NCBI GenBank assembly: GCA_905197485.1 | Contig: CAJJYZ010000005.1 | Location: forward strand, 1-64,000 | Direction of reading: 5' to 3' | DNA: 64,000 nt | Source of the DNA: an uncultured Lachnospiraceae bacterium | GTDB lineage: Bacteria; Bacillota; Clostridia; Lachnospirales; Lachnospiraceae | In this document: positions 35,366 to 43,566 of the stretch, one piece after another | How positions within the stretch are numbered: position 1 is the first letter of the stretch | How the letters are laid out: each line of letters starts with the position of its first letter | Made by a program: the position numbers and the translations under genes | Notes under the pieces: model-generated | Told to the model about the DNA's origin: nothing | What the model saw: only the letters and a program-made list of their open reading frames with translations | Databases searched by the model: none

Positions 35366-36619
35366 ATGGAAATAAGAAGAGACCAATATTTGAAGCAATT
35401 AATTGAACGTAAAAATAATGGAATGGTAAAAATTGTTACAGGCATTAGGAGATGTGGAAAATCTTATTTGTTGTTTAAACTTTTTAAAAATCACTTATTG
35501 GAATCGGGAGTAGAGAAAGAACATATAATAGAAATTGCTTTAGATGGAATTGAAAGCGAAGAGTTACGAAATCCTAAAGTATGTTATTCATTTATTAAAA
35601 ACCAAATTAAAAACAATGAAGAGTATTATGTTATGATTGATGAAGTACAATTTATGCCTAGATTTGAAGAGGTTTTAAATAGTTTACTTAGAATAGAGAA
35701 TTTGGATATTTATGTGACGGGAAGTAATTCAAAATTTCTCTCCAGTGATATCGTAACGGAATTTAGAGGAAGAGGTGATGAAGTCCGTATATATCCATTG
35801 ACGTTTGCAGAATTTTTTTCGGTATATGAAGGTGATTATGATGATGCTTGGAATGATTATATGACATATGGTGGTTTGCCAATGATTGCGAATTTTTTGA
35901 CGGAAAAACAAAAGTCAGATTATTTGAAAAACATATTTGAGAATGTCTATATGAAAGATGTAATCGAAAGAAATGGAGTGCAAAGTAAGGATGAAATAGG
36001 AATTCTTGTGGATATCCTTGCTTCTGTGGTAGGTGTGCCGACAAATCCAACCAAGATTGCTAATACTTTTGATACTGAAAGACATATGACATATACAAAT
36101 AAGACAATATCAAAGCATATTGATTATTTGGCAGAGGCCTTTTTGATTTCAAAGGCGAATCGATATGATATCAAGGGACGGAAATATATTGGGGCAAATC
36201 TGAAATATTATTTTACAGATATCGGTTTACGAAATGCGAGGTTAAATTTTAGACAACAAGAGCCGACTCATATTATGGAAAATATCGTTTATAATGAATT
36301 GATTTCAAGAGGGTTAAATGTAGATGTAGGTATTGTTGAGATTCATGAAAAAGATAGTGTGGGTAAAAGTATTCGTAAGCAATTAGAAGTTGATTTTGTA
36401 GTGAATAAAGGAAATCAGCGATATTATATTCAAGTTGCTTATGATATGAGTAGTGAAGAAAAACAAAATCAAGAATTTAATTCTATCAGGCATATAGCGG
36501 ACTCATTTAAAAAGATTATCATCGTAAATGGCTCGGTAAAACCTTGGAGAAATGAAGAAGGATTTGTTATTATGGGAATGAAATATTTTTTACTTCATTC
36601 GGATAGTTTAGAGTATTAA
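35366..36619 (+). CDS. AAA_14/DUF4143 family ATPase
   Basis: A 417-residue protein. The P-loop is GIRRCGKSYLLFKLF, Walker B is YYVMIDEVQF, and the sensor is IYVTGSNSKFLSSD. DUF4143, with a PD-(D/E)XK-like C-terminus, covers the second half (KYYFTDIGLRNARLNFRQ ... QLEVDFVVNKGNQRYYIQVAYDM, where E-V-D-F-V and Q-V fit the nuclease core). These genes are common, mobile and of unknown role, possibly defence or toxin-like. The gene is markedly AT-rich compared with neighbours and has its own promoter, suggesting transfer. Confidence 0.85.
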   Translation: MEIRRDQYLKQLIERKNNGMVKIVTGIRRCGKSYLLFKLFKNHLLESGVEKEHIIEIALDGIESEELRNPKVCYSFIKNQIKNNEEYYVMIDEVQFMPRFEEVLNSLLRIENLDIYVTGSNSKFLSSDIVTEFRGRGDEVRIYPLTFAEFFSVYEGDYDDAWNDYMTYGGLPMIANFLTEKQKSDYLKNIFENVYMKDVIERNGVQSKDEIGILVDILASVVGVPTNPTKIANTFDTERHMTYTNKTISKHIDYLAEAFLISKANRYDIKGRKYIGANLKYYFTDIGLRNARLNFRQQEPTHIMENIVYNELISRGLNVDVGIVEIHEKDSVGKSIRKQLEVDFVVNKGNQRYYIQVAYDMSSEEKQNQEFNSIRHIADSFKKIIIVNGSVKPWRNEEGFVIMGMKYFLLHSDSLEY

Positions 36620-36651
36620 CTATGTAGAGAAAAAGGACACAAAGGGATAAC

Positions 36652-36680
36652 TTGACTTTTCATCTTTGCTATGTTACGAT
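36652..36680 (+). promoter_or_regulatory. Promoter of the metG T-box transcript
   Basis: TTGACT at 36652-36657 and TACGAT at 36675-36680, 17-base spacer, start expected near 36687. Confidence 0.65.
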
Positions 36681-36686
36681 TTTAAG

Positions 36687-36984
36687 CAGATTATAAGCAA
36701 AACGCAGTGACGAAAAGAGTACATTTTCGGAAGCTTTACAGAGAATTTCCTGATGTCGGAATCTACCGGCTATGGCTGAGAGGGAAAGTGCGAAAGAGAA
36801 TGGAAGATGGCTTCTGAGCGGTGCGCCGAGCCGGGAATCCGGGTTAAGTGCAATGGGTCCGCCCTTTATAGCGGCAGAGTGTGAAGAGCACTCGCAGAGG
36901 TTCATGTCGTGAGGCATGGACGAACAGAAGTGGTAACGCGGGTAATACTCGCCTTCTCTGAGAAATCGGAGAAGGCGTTTTTTT
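36687..36984 (+). promoter_or_regulatory. T-box leader, methionine-specific
   Basis: A leader of about 300 nt with the T-box layout. Stem I carries the GACGAAAAGAGTAC start. The probable specifier ATG is at 36807-36809, in GGAAGATGGCTTCTGAG. The stem III region has GGGTCCGCCC. The antiterminator T-box sequence AGAAGTGGTAACGCG (36926-36940) contains the TGG that pairs with uncharged tRNA ends. A strong terminator ends at 36984. It lets uncharged tRNA-Met switch on metG. Confidence 0.9.
36950..36984 (+). terminator. T-box-controlled terminator
   Basis: CGCCTTCTC pairs with GAGAAGGCG and is followed by seven T residues. It competes with the T-box antiterminator. Confidence 0.9.
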
Positions 36985-37120
36985 AGTTCATAGGAAACCT
37001 ATGAACTAAAACGCTCCGCGAGGGTCGCACTGCGGCGGTGTGGAATTATGTCGCTGATGTGACCCGCCGCAGGCGGAGATTACGCTATCGCGCAATCTTT
37101 TTAACATAGGAAACCTATGA
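36985..37120. repeat. Palindromic three-hairpin repeat element, copy B
   Basis: The first hairpin, AGTTCATAGG/CCTATGAACT (36985-37007), is followed by AAACGCTCCGCGAGG as in copy A. Then comes TGCGGCGG/CCGCCGCA around GGAATTATGTCGCTGATGTG, and then GATTACGC/GCGCAATC. CATAGGAAACCTATGAA recurs near 37104. Against copy A (4774-4882) the stems differ in sequence but keep pairing. It lies between the T-box terminator and the metG ribosome binding site, so it is part of the metG leader. Confidence 0.65.
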
Positions 37121-37163
37121 AATACGCAGTTCGCGAAAAGATTTATTTATAAGGAGAGAGAAT

Positions 37164-39086
37164 ATGGCAGACAAGAAAAAATTCTATATGACAACAGCGA
37201 TTGCCTATACATCAGGCAAACCGCACATTGGTAACACTTATGAATTCGTACTTGCAGATGCGATTGCAAGATACAAAAGAAGTCAGGGATACGACGTATT
37301 TTTCCAGACAGGAACAGATGAGCATGGACAGAAAATCGAGTTGAAGGCTGCAGAAGCAGGCGTTTCCCCAAAAGAGTTCGTGGATGATGTGGCAGCACAG
37401 GTAAAAGAAATCGCAGATTTGATGAATACTTCCTATGACAAATTCATCCGTACAACAGATGATTATCATGAGAAACAAGTACAGAAAATCTTCAAGAAAC
37501 TGTACGAGCAGGGAGACATTTATAAGGGACATTACGAAGGAATGTACTGTACACCTTGCGAGTCCTTCTTTACAGAATCCCAGCTTGTAGATGGAAAATG
37601 TCCGGACTGTGGACGCGAAGTGCAGCCGGCTAAGGAAGAGGCGTATTTCTTCAAGATGAGTAAATATGCGGACAGATTGATTGAACATATCAATACACAC
37701 CCGGAATTTATTCAGCCGGTATCCAGAAAAAATGAGATGATGAACAACTTCTTACTTCCTGGACTCCAGGACCTTTGCGTATCCAGAACTTCCTTTAAAT
37801 GGGGAATTCCGGTAGATTTTGACCCGAAACATGTTGTATACGTATGGTTAGATGCGCTTACAAACTACATCACAGGTATTGGTTATGATTGTGACGGAGA
37901 AAGCACAGAGCAGTTCAAGAAAGACTGGCCGGCAGACTTACACTTAATCGGAAAAGACATTATCCGTTTCCATACGATTTACTGGCCGATTTTCCTCATG
38001 GCTTTAGACCTTCCGCTTCCGAAACAGATTTTCGGACATCCATGGTTACTGCAGGGCGATGGAAAGATGAGCAAGTCAAAAGGAAACGTAATCTATGCAG
38101 ATGAATTGGTAGATTTCTTTGGTGTAGATGCAGTACGTTATTTTGTGCTTCATGAGATGCCGTTTGAGAACGATGGTGTTATTACATGGGAACTCATGGT
38201 AGAGCGCCTTAACTCTGACCTTGCAAATACACTTGGAAACCTTGTAAACAGAACGATTTCCATGACAAACAAATATTTCGGCGGAGTAGTAACAGATAAA
38301 GGAGTAACTCTGGACGAAGAAAATGCTGCTATTGACGCTGACTTAAAAGCATTTGTGGCAAAGACACCGGGAATCGTAGAAGAAAAAATGGAAAATCTTC
38401 GAGTGGCAGATGCAATTACAGAGATTTTCAACCTGTTTAAACGTTGTAACAAATATATTGACGAGACAATGCCTTGGGCGTTAGCGAAGGAAGAAGATAA
38501 AAAAGACCGTCTTGAGACAGTCTTATATAACCTCATCGAAAGTATCAAAAAAGGTGCAGAGGCAATCGCTCCATTTATGCCGGAGACAGCAGAGAAGATT
38601 TTTGCACAGCTTGGTGATGGTAAGGTAACAGACAAGCCGGAAATTCTCTTCCAGAGATTAGACCTTGAAGAAGTGATGAAAAAAGTAGAAGAACTTCATC
38701 CGCCGGTTGTGGAGGAAGAAGAAAAAGATGATGCTCCGGTTATCGACATCGAGCCAAAGGAAGAAATTACATTTGAAGACTTCGGAAAGATGCAGTTCCA
38801 GGTAGGAGAAATTATCGCCTGTGAAGAAGTGAAAAAATCTAAGAAATTACTTTGCTCTCAGGTAAAAGTTGGAAGCCAGGTAAAACAGATTGTATCAGGA
38901 ATCAAAGCACACTACACAGCAGAAGAGATGGTTGGTAAGAAAGTTATGGTTCTTGTAAACTTAAAACCTGCAAAATTAGCAGGTGTATTATCTGAAGGTA
39001 TGCTGCTCTGTGCGGAAGATGCAGATGGAAATCTTGCGCTTATGACACCGGAGAAGGATATGCCTGCAGGAGCGGAGATTTGTTAA
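37164..39086 (+). CDS. metG: Methionyl-tRNA synthetase
   Basis: A 640-residue class I synthetase charging tRNA-Met. The HIGH motif is PHIGNTY, the zinc knuckle cysteines are in CTPCESFF and CPDCGRE, and KMSKS is in GKMSKSKGNVIYADELV. An anticodon-binding helical domain follows, with a C-terminal tRNA-binding/dimerisation OB domain (from about residue 535, FGKMQFQVGEIIACEEVKKSKKLL). AAGGAGAG lies upstream. It is controlled by the T-box leader and is followed at one base by tatD. Confidence 0.97.
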   Translation: MADKKKFYMTTAIAYTSGKPHIGNTYEFVLADAIARYKRSQGYDVFFQTGTDEHGQKIELKAAEAGVSPKEFVDDVAAQVKEIADLMNTSYDKFIRTTDDYHEKQVQKIFKKLYEQGDIYKGHYEGMYCTPCESFFTESQLVDGKCPDCGREVQPAKEEAYFFKMSKYADRLIEHINTHPEFIQPVSRKNEMMNNFLLPGLQDLCVSRTSFKWGIPVDFDPKHVVYVWLDALTNYITGIGYDCDGESTEQFKKDWPADLHLIGKDIIRFHTIYWPIFLMALDLPLPKQIFGHPWLLQGDGKMSKSKGNVIYADELVDFFGVDAVRYFVLHEMPFENDGVITWELMVERLNSDLANTLGNLVNRTISMTNKYFGGVVTDKGVTLDEENAAIDADLKAFVAKTPGIVEEKMENLRVADAITEIFNLFKRCNKYIDETMPWALAKEEDKKDRLETVLYNLIESIKKGAEAIAPFMPETAEKIFAQLGDGKVTDKPEILFQRLDLEEVMKKVEELHPPVVEEEEKDDAPVIDIEPKEEITFEDFGKMQFQVGEIIACEEVKKSKKLLCSQVKVGSQVKQIVSGIKAHYTAEEMVGKKVMVLVNLKPAKLAGVLSEGMLLCAEDADGNLALMTPEKDMPAGAEIC

Positions 39087-39087
39087 T

Positions 39088-39852
39088 ATGATATTTGATA
39101 CACACGCACATTATGATGATGAGCAGTTTAACGAAGACCGGGAAGAATTACTCACGAGTATGCAGGAGAATGGAATCGGTACGATTGTAAATGTGGGTGC
39201 AAGTCTGCGGGGATGTAAAGACTCCGTAGAACTTGCAGGAAAATACCCGTTCGTGTATGCTGCGGTCGGCGTACATCCGGACCATACCGGAGACTTGAAT
39301 GAAGAAACTTTTTTGTGGTTGAAGCAACAGTCTGACAATGAAAAAGTTGTGGCAGTTGGAGAAATTGGTTTGGATTATTACTGGGATAACGAATCCCATG
39401 ACGTGCAGAAGAGATGGTTTATCGAACAACTGAAGTTGGCGCGGGAGAAAGGTTTACCGGTCATCATTCATAGTCGGGAAGCGGCGGCAGATACGCTGGA
39501 GATTATGAAAGAACACGCACGAGGACTTTCCGGAATTATTCATTGCTTCTCCTATTCCAAAGAGATGGCGGCTGAATATGTGAAGATGGGATTCTATATT
39601 GGAATCGGTGGTGTTGTCACATTTAAGAATGCCAAGAAAGTAAAAGAGGTTGTGGAAGAAATTCCTTTGGAGAGGATTGTGTTGGAGACAGACTGTCCAT
39701 ATCTTGCACCGACACCGAATCGAGGAAAGCGTAATTCTTCTCTGAATCTGACTTATGTAGCAGAAGAGATTGCAAGAATAAAAGGAATCACAGTAGAAGA
39801 AGTTATCGAGCAGACGGAAAAGAATGCGAGAGAAGTTTATCGGTTGAATTAA
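39088..39852 (+). CDS. tatD: TatD family metal-dependent hydrolase/DNase
   Basis: A 254-residue TIM-barrel amidohydrolase-like protein. Metal ligands are in FDTHAHYDDEQF, GEIGLDYYW, PVIIHSREA, IIHCFSYS and ETDCPYLAP. The metG-tatD order is widely conserved in Firmicutes, usually followed by an RNase M5 gene and ksgA; here ksgA lies 4.5 kb away on the other strand with the accessory patch between. It probably acts in DNA or D-aminoacyl-tRNA quality control. Confidence 0.93.
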   Translation: MIFDTHAHYDDEQFNEDREELLTSMQENGIGTIVNVGASLRGCKDSVELAGKYPFVYAAVGVHPDHTGDLNEETFLWLKQQSDNEKVVAVGEIGLDYYWDNESHDVQKRWFIEQLKLAREKGLPVIIHSREAAADTLEIMKEHARGLSGIIHCFSYSKEMAAEYVKMGFYIGIGGVVTFKNAKKVKEVVEEIPLERIVLETDCPYLAPTPNRGKRNSSLNLTYVAEEIARIKGITVEEVIEQTEKNAREVYRLN

Positions 39853-39881
39853 ATACATCAATTCTATAAAGTAGACACAGC

Positions 39882-40018
39882 GAAAACCCGTTAACCACAA
39901 GGGCTAACGGGTTTCGGGTTTACTTATTATCTAAAGGAATGAGAGTAAAGTGCGACATCCTGCCTTCAGGATGTGTTTTACTTTATGAGGGGGGCGATAG
40001 TTGTTTATCAACTATCTT
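39882..40018 (-). ncRNA. Structured RNA of unknown family, copy 1
   Basis: On the minus strand a TATACT box (40030-40025) is followed by hairpin GATAGTTG/CAACTATC, a C-rich linker, CATCCTG/CAGGATG inside a GTAAA/TTTAC closing stem, and a terminator made of AACCCGTTA/TAACGGGTT ending in TTTTC. A homologous unit occurs at 43341-43470. The two share primary sequence between hairpins while the inner CATCCTG stem has changed with compensation. Orientation is inferred from the box and terminator; the -35 region is weak. Confidence 0.5.
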
Positions 40019-40115
40019 GATATTAGTATATAAGAGAAATATGTCTAAACTATGTTTTCAAAATAAAAGAAAACGAAAAATTCTTAAGTACGTCTTAAGA
40101 AAATCAAAACTTCCC

Positions 40116-40763
40116 TTATGAAATCTGTCCATGCGGTAGATTCCAGTCATAGTGTCTTGATAAGACGCGGATAATAATCACGACAGAAGCGCTGACGATA
40201 ATTCCGATATTTGGAATTTTTAAGTGCATGGAACATACATACAGCAGAGCTCCGATAAGAGAAGCACACGCATAAATATGTTCTTTTAGTATGGATGGAA
40301 TCTCGCATACCATCATGTCGCGGAGAAGACCACCACCGACTCCGGTTATAACACCGAGGAAAATCGTCAGGAAAATGTAATGGCTGTAGGAAGAGGCGAT
40401 TGCTGCATTTACACCAACTACGGTAAAGGCGCCAAGACCAATCGCATCCAACAGATTCATCACAACATCATAATGCTTTGTCTGGATGAAAGTTTTCGCC
40501 AATTTTTTGGACTGTACGATAAAAAACATAAAGATAGCTGCAACAACTGCCACGCAGACATAAACAGGATTTCTGAAAAGTTCAGGAGGATTATTGCCAA
40601 TCAGAATATCACGAAACATTCCGCCTCCTACAGCGGTGATAACACCGAGTACGATGACACCGAGAAAGTCCAGTTTCTTTCGGATTGCGACCATCGCTCC
40701 GGAGCAGGAAAATGCAATGGTGCCTAAGATTTCCATAATAAAAAATAAAGTTGTATTTGTCAT
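40116..40763 (-). CDS. TRIC-type channel / UPF0126 membrane protein (YicG-like)
   Basis: A 215-residue protein with seven hydrophobic segments in two repeated halves, each with the glycine pattern of the family (GVITAVGGGMFRDILIGN and GVITGVGGGLLRDMMVCE). Relatives form trimeric cation (K+) channels; a glycine-transporter role has been proposed for some. It follows the XRE gene by about 30 bases and shares its long leader, so is probably regulated by it. Confidence 0.87.
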   Translation of the reverse strand: MTNTTLFFIMEILGTIAFSCSGAMVAIRKKLDFLGVIVLGVITAVGGGMFRDILIGNNPPELFRNPVYVCVAVVAAIFMFFIVQSKKLAKTFIQTKHYDVVMNLLDAIGLGAFTVVGVNAAIASSYSHYIFLTIFLGVITGVGGGLLRDMMVCEIPSILKEHIYACASLIGALLYVCSMHLKIPNIGIIVSASVVIIIRVLSRHYDWNLPHGQIS

Positions 40764-40792
40764 AGTTGTACCTCATTCTAAGTTTTTTTACG

Positions 40793-41107
40793 TTATTTGT
40801 TATATTCCGATTTGATAAAAGCTGCGAAAGCTTTGATTCTGTCGAGTTGTTCTTTCGTGTACTCTGTTTTATCGAACTGTAAAGTGAGAGTAGCCGAACT
40901 AGTAGAAGTATGGTTATCAACAAGATAATCGATTGAGCAATCGAAGTATGAAGACAGTTTCCTCAGAGTGGATAGCTTCACATTGTCTGTGCCTTTTGCG
41001 TAAAATCCTGCGATTGTTGTATAGGGAATCCCGGATTCTTTTGCCAGAGTCGATTTGTTGATTCCCTTTTCAGTCATCAGATTATCTAAGTTATTAGTAA
41101 AAGACAT
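40793..41107 (-). CDS. XRE-family helix-turn-helix regulator
   Basis: A 104-residue protein: a Cro/CI-type HTH (NLDNLMTEKGINKSTLAKESGIPYTTIAGFYAKG) followed by a short acidic tail (TEYTKEQLDRIKAFAAFIKSEYNK). AGGAGG precedes the ATG. It sits first in a two-gene unit with the TRIC channel gene, behind a consensus promoter and a leader of about 160 nt. Confidence 0.85.
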   Translation of the reverse strand: MSFTNNLDNLMTEKGINKSTLAKESGIPYTTIAGFYAKGTDNVKLSTLRKLSSYFDCSIDYLVDNHTSTSSATLTLQFDKTEYTKEQLDRIKAFAAFIKSEYNK

Positions 41108-41267
41108 AGTTTTGGCCTCCTATAGATTGTTAAATAGATAAGACCCCGTATTCCTACGAGGTCTTTTATTTGAATGAAATAGGTGGGGTGACAATCCCAC
41201 ATCTCCAACTAGGGCGACAGCCGCCTGTTCTGTCCTCTGCTTTCATTCAATATACTCTATATTTTAC
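41108..41267 (-). promoter_or_regulatory. Structured 5' leader of the XRE/TRIC unit, candidate cis-regulatory RNA
   Basis: The untranslated leader of about 160 nt has a perfect 10-bp closing stem (41241-41250 with 41170-41179) that encloses at least two hairpins. GTGGG/CCCAC is one; the other is a GC-rich arm containing GGCGGCTGTCGCC. Outside the closing stem a short hairpin near 41141-41165 precedes the ribosome binding site. The multi-branched aptamer-like core plus a switchable hairpin resembles a riboswitch arrangement. I do not recognise the class. Confidence 0.5.
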
Positions 41268-41273
41268 AACCTC

Positions 41274-41301
41274 ATTATACAATATACTGTTTAGTTGTCA
41301 A
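41274..41301 (-). promoter_or_regulatory. Promoter of the XRE/TRIC unit
   Basis: On the minus strand TTGACA (41301-41296) and TATAAT (41279-41274) have a 16-base spacer. The -35 box overlaps the last codons of the upstream PBECR-like gene. Confidence 0.8.
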
Positions 41302-41665
41302 GTTTTTTTAATGTTCCTTTTTCAATATAACGTTTTGCATTACATGTGCTCAATAAGTGTAGGGTTTTTACATAGCAAGTTCCATAGGGATTAACTTTAA
41401 CTGCTACACGAATATATTCGCCACACACTTCATATAGGCGAATAAAAAGAACCGAAGAATCATGAGGATTCTTTCCTATATAATCTGGTGTATTTATAAT
41501 TTCTTCAATGTCACCAAAATATTTTTCGTATTCGTAAGGATGACGCGACTTTATATGAGCTATATTAGATTTTCCAATATAGATTGGAGTTCCGATAGGG
41601 ATATCTAAGTCTAATAATTGGATTACATTAGACGAAAATTCTCCAATTTGTTCTTTTAACATCAT
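41291..41665 (-). CDS. PBECR-like (barnase/EndoU/colicin/RelE-type) nuclease-fold protein
   Basis: A 124-residue protein. The core IGTPIYIGKSNIAHIKSRHPYEYEKYFGDIEEIINTPDYIGKNP...VAVKVNPYGTCYVKTLHLL resembles PBECR domains of phage and mobile-element polyvalent proteins and some stand-alone toxins. His/Arg residues in IKSRHP could be catalytic. AGAGGTGA lies upstream of tandem ATG codons. The adjacent XRE gene has its own promoter, so a toxin-antitoxin pairing is possible but not shown. Assignment is by pattern memory. Confidence 0.5.
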   Translation of the reverse strand: MMLKEQIGEFSSNVIQLLDLDIPIGTPIYIGKSNIAHIKSRHPYEYEKYFGDIEEIINTPDYIGKNPHDSSVLFIRLYEVCGEYIRVAVKVNPYGTCYVKTLHLLSTCNAKRYIEKGTLKKLDN

Positions 41666-41977
41666 CGATACGTCACCTCTTATCTTTTGTTGTTAATCTT
41701 ATTATACACATAAAATAAACTTTGTAAAGTAAAAATATACCTTATAGAGTAATTCGCATCGAAATAGCAGATATATATTATTTTTATTCTATTGGAGGGA
41801 GAGTCTATGTAGATGAGCATGCAGTTGTTTGAGAAGTTTATGAGGAGACTGGGGAGAGAATATGAGATTGAGCGATTGGCAGTGAACATATTGTGACAAG
41901 AGAAGATGAATATGTGTAAAAGCTAAACAGCACCTAAAAATGTAAGGTGCTGTTTTGAGATATAAGTATTTGAAGAC
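41666..41977. other. Intergenic stretch with a possible gene remnant
   Basis: AT-rich. A 27-codon frame from 41814 (MSMQLFEKFMRRLGREYE...) follows a GGAGGGAGAG site and may be a relic; no family can be assigned. A terminator lies at 41926-41956. Nothing else is seen. Confidence 0.35.
41926..41956. terminator. Terminator hairpin
   Basis: AACAGCACCT pairs perfectly with AGGTGCTGTT around a 9-base loop, with TT following. It can act on both strands, ending the merR remnant. Confidence 0.7.
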
Positions 41978-42183
41978 TTATGTATTTAAACTTCGATAAG
42001 CTTCCCGTATCTCTTCCGGCAAATCTTCTGGATTCAAGTCTTGAAGACGGTCTTCATTCCCATCCTTGATTGCCTGTTCATAGTACCAACATTTATATTT
42101 CAGGATGTCGAGCGTATGATTCAGCCGCTTAATTTCATGTTCCACGTTTTGCTTTTGCTTCAAGAACAGGTCATGGCGTTTCT
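41978..42183 (-). pseudogene. C-terminal remnant of a MerR-family regulator
   Basis: The residues after YEKRHDLFLKQKQNVEHEIKRLN, then ILKYKCWYYEQAIKDGNED and LPEEIREAYRSL, are the coiled dimerisation helix and tail of a MerR regulator. The DNA-binding N-terminal half is gone. The open frame continues a few codons into the fused dehydrogenase DNA and could give an 82-residue product from 42226, but that start is antisense to another gene. It would normally be divergent from the alcohol dehydrogenase it regulates. Confidence 0.7.
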
Positions 42184-42188
42184 CATAA

Positions 42189-43286
42189 GTGGAACTGCCA
42201 AAATACGGAGAAAATGTGGTGCTCATTTACGGAGGCGGTTCCGTTAAGGAAAACGGAATCTATGATGCGGTGATAGATTTGCTGAAGAAAAATGGGAAGA
42301 ATGTAGCGGAGATTTCAGGGGTTATGCCGAATCCGACGTTGGAAAAATTATATGAGGGAATTGAAATTGCAAGAAATCACAAGGCAGATTTACTTCTTGC
42401 TGTAGGAGGAGGCTCGGTATGTGATTACTCGAAAGCATTATCTGTATCGGTACATTGTGAGGAAGACCCTTGGGAGAAATATTACCTCCGTTTTGAAGAG
42501 CCGGATTGCGATTGTATTCCGGTAGGATGCGTGCTTACTATGGTGGGAACCGGTTCGGAGATGAATGCAGGCGCAGTAATCACGAATCAGGAGACAAAGC
42601 AGAAAATAGGTCATGTATTTGCAAGCGAGGATATTATGCCGAAGTTTTCTATTTTGAATCCACGCTATACAATGACGCTGCCACGTTACCAGATGGTTGC
42701 CGGAATCTATGATATTTTTAATCATATTTGTGAACAGTATTTTTCGGGAAAAGATGATACTACGAGTGATTATATCAGCGAAGGATTGATGAAATCCTTG
42801 ATTCATTCCAGCCGTATTGCGATTCAGAATCCGCAGGATTACGAGGCGCGGAGCAACATCATGTGGACGGCGACATGGGCGCTTAACACTCTTGTGGCAA
42901 AAGGAAAATCGACTGACTGGATGGTGCATATGTTGGGGCAGTCCGTTGGAGGACACACAAACGCAACCCATGGTATGACGCTGGCTGCAGTTTCGCTTCC
43001 GTATTATCGTTATATTATGGAGGCAGGACTTGCCAAGTTTAAGCGGTTCGCAGTAAATGTGTGGAACGTGGACACAGCAGGAAAGAGCGATTCACAGATT
43101 GCAGAAGAAGGTTTGCAGGCTATGGAAAGCTGGATGAAAGAACTTGGTCTTGTTATGAATATTACAGAGCTGGGAGCAGATGAGGATATGGTGGAAGCGA
43201 TTGCTGATACCACATTAACGATGGACGGCGGATACCGGATTTTAAATCGGGAAGATATCGTAAAGATTTTGAAGGATAGTTTATAA
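42189..43286 (+). pseudogene. Iron-containing alcohol dehydrogenase (butanol dehydrogenase type), N-terminally truncated
   Basis: 365 residues from a GTG, beginning ELPKYGENVVLIYGGGSVKENGIYD. Family members start about 25-30 residues earlier with a segment like PTKIIFGK, which is missing. Otherwise intact: NAD(H) loop GGGSVCDYSKALS, iron ligands in YDIFNHICEQ and HMLGQSVGGHTNATHG. There is no ribosome binding site or promoter. The left end joins directly to a merR remnant, so the shared promoter region was deleted. It would have reduced aldehydes to alcohols. It is unlikely to be expressed or fully active. Confidence 0.75.
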
Positions 43287-43340
43287 AATGAAAGTAACTC
43301 TCGGAAGAACTTCTCTGGGAGTTATATAAAAAAGAACATG

Positions 43341-43470
43341 AAAAAACCTGTCAGTTCTCACTGGCAGGCTTTTCATTAATTTAAAGGAATGAGAGTAAAG
43401 TTTGCATCCCGTCGCAGGGATGTGTTTTACTTTATGAGGGGGGGGTGATAGTTGCTTTATCAACTATCTG
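43341..43470 (-). ncRNA. Structured RNA of unknown family, copy 2
   Basis: Homologue of the RNA at 39882-40018. On the minus strand, TATACT (43482-43477), hairpin GATAGTTG/CAACTATC, a C7-8 linker, CATCCC/GGGATG inside AAAGTAAA/TTTAC, then a terminator CCTGCCAGT/ACTGACAGG followed by six T residues. TAAAGGAATGAGAGTAAAG and the segment around TTTTACTTTATGAGGGGGG are identical in both copies. Confidence 0.52.
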
Positions 43471-43566
43471 ACTCTTAGTATATAGGGAAAATGTGTCCAA
43501 AGTATGTGCAATATCTTAAGGAAATCGAAAAAATATTAAGAATACATAAATCGGACATAAACTTTA

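Noticed and set aside
39939..40121. 60-codon frame over the first structured RNA copy
   Set aside because: The homologous second copy has a stop after 20 or so codons in the same frame, so the protein is not conserved; the RNA explains the sequence better.
41170..41394. 74-codon plus-strand frame
   Set aside because: Antisense to the structured leader and promoter of the XRE gene and to the PBECR gene end; no ribosome site.
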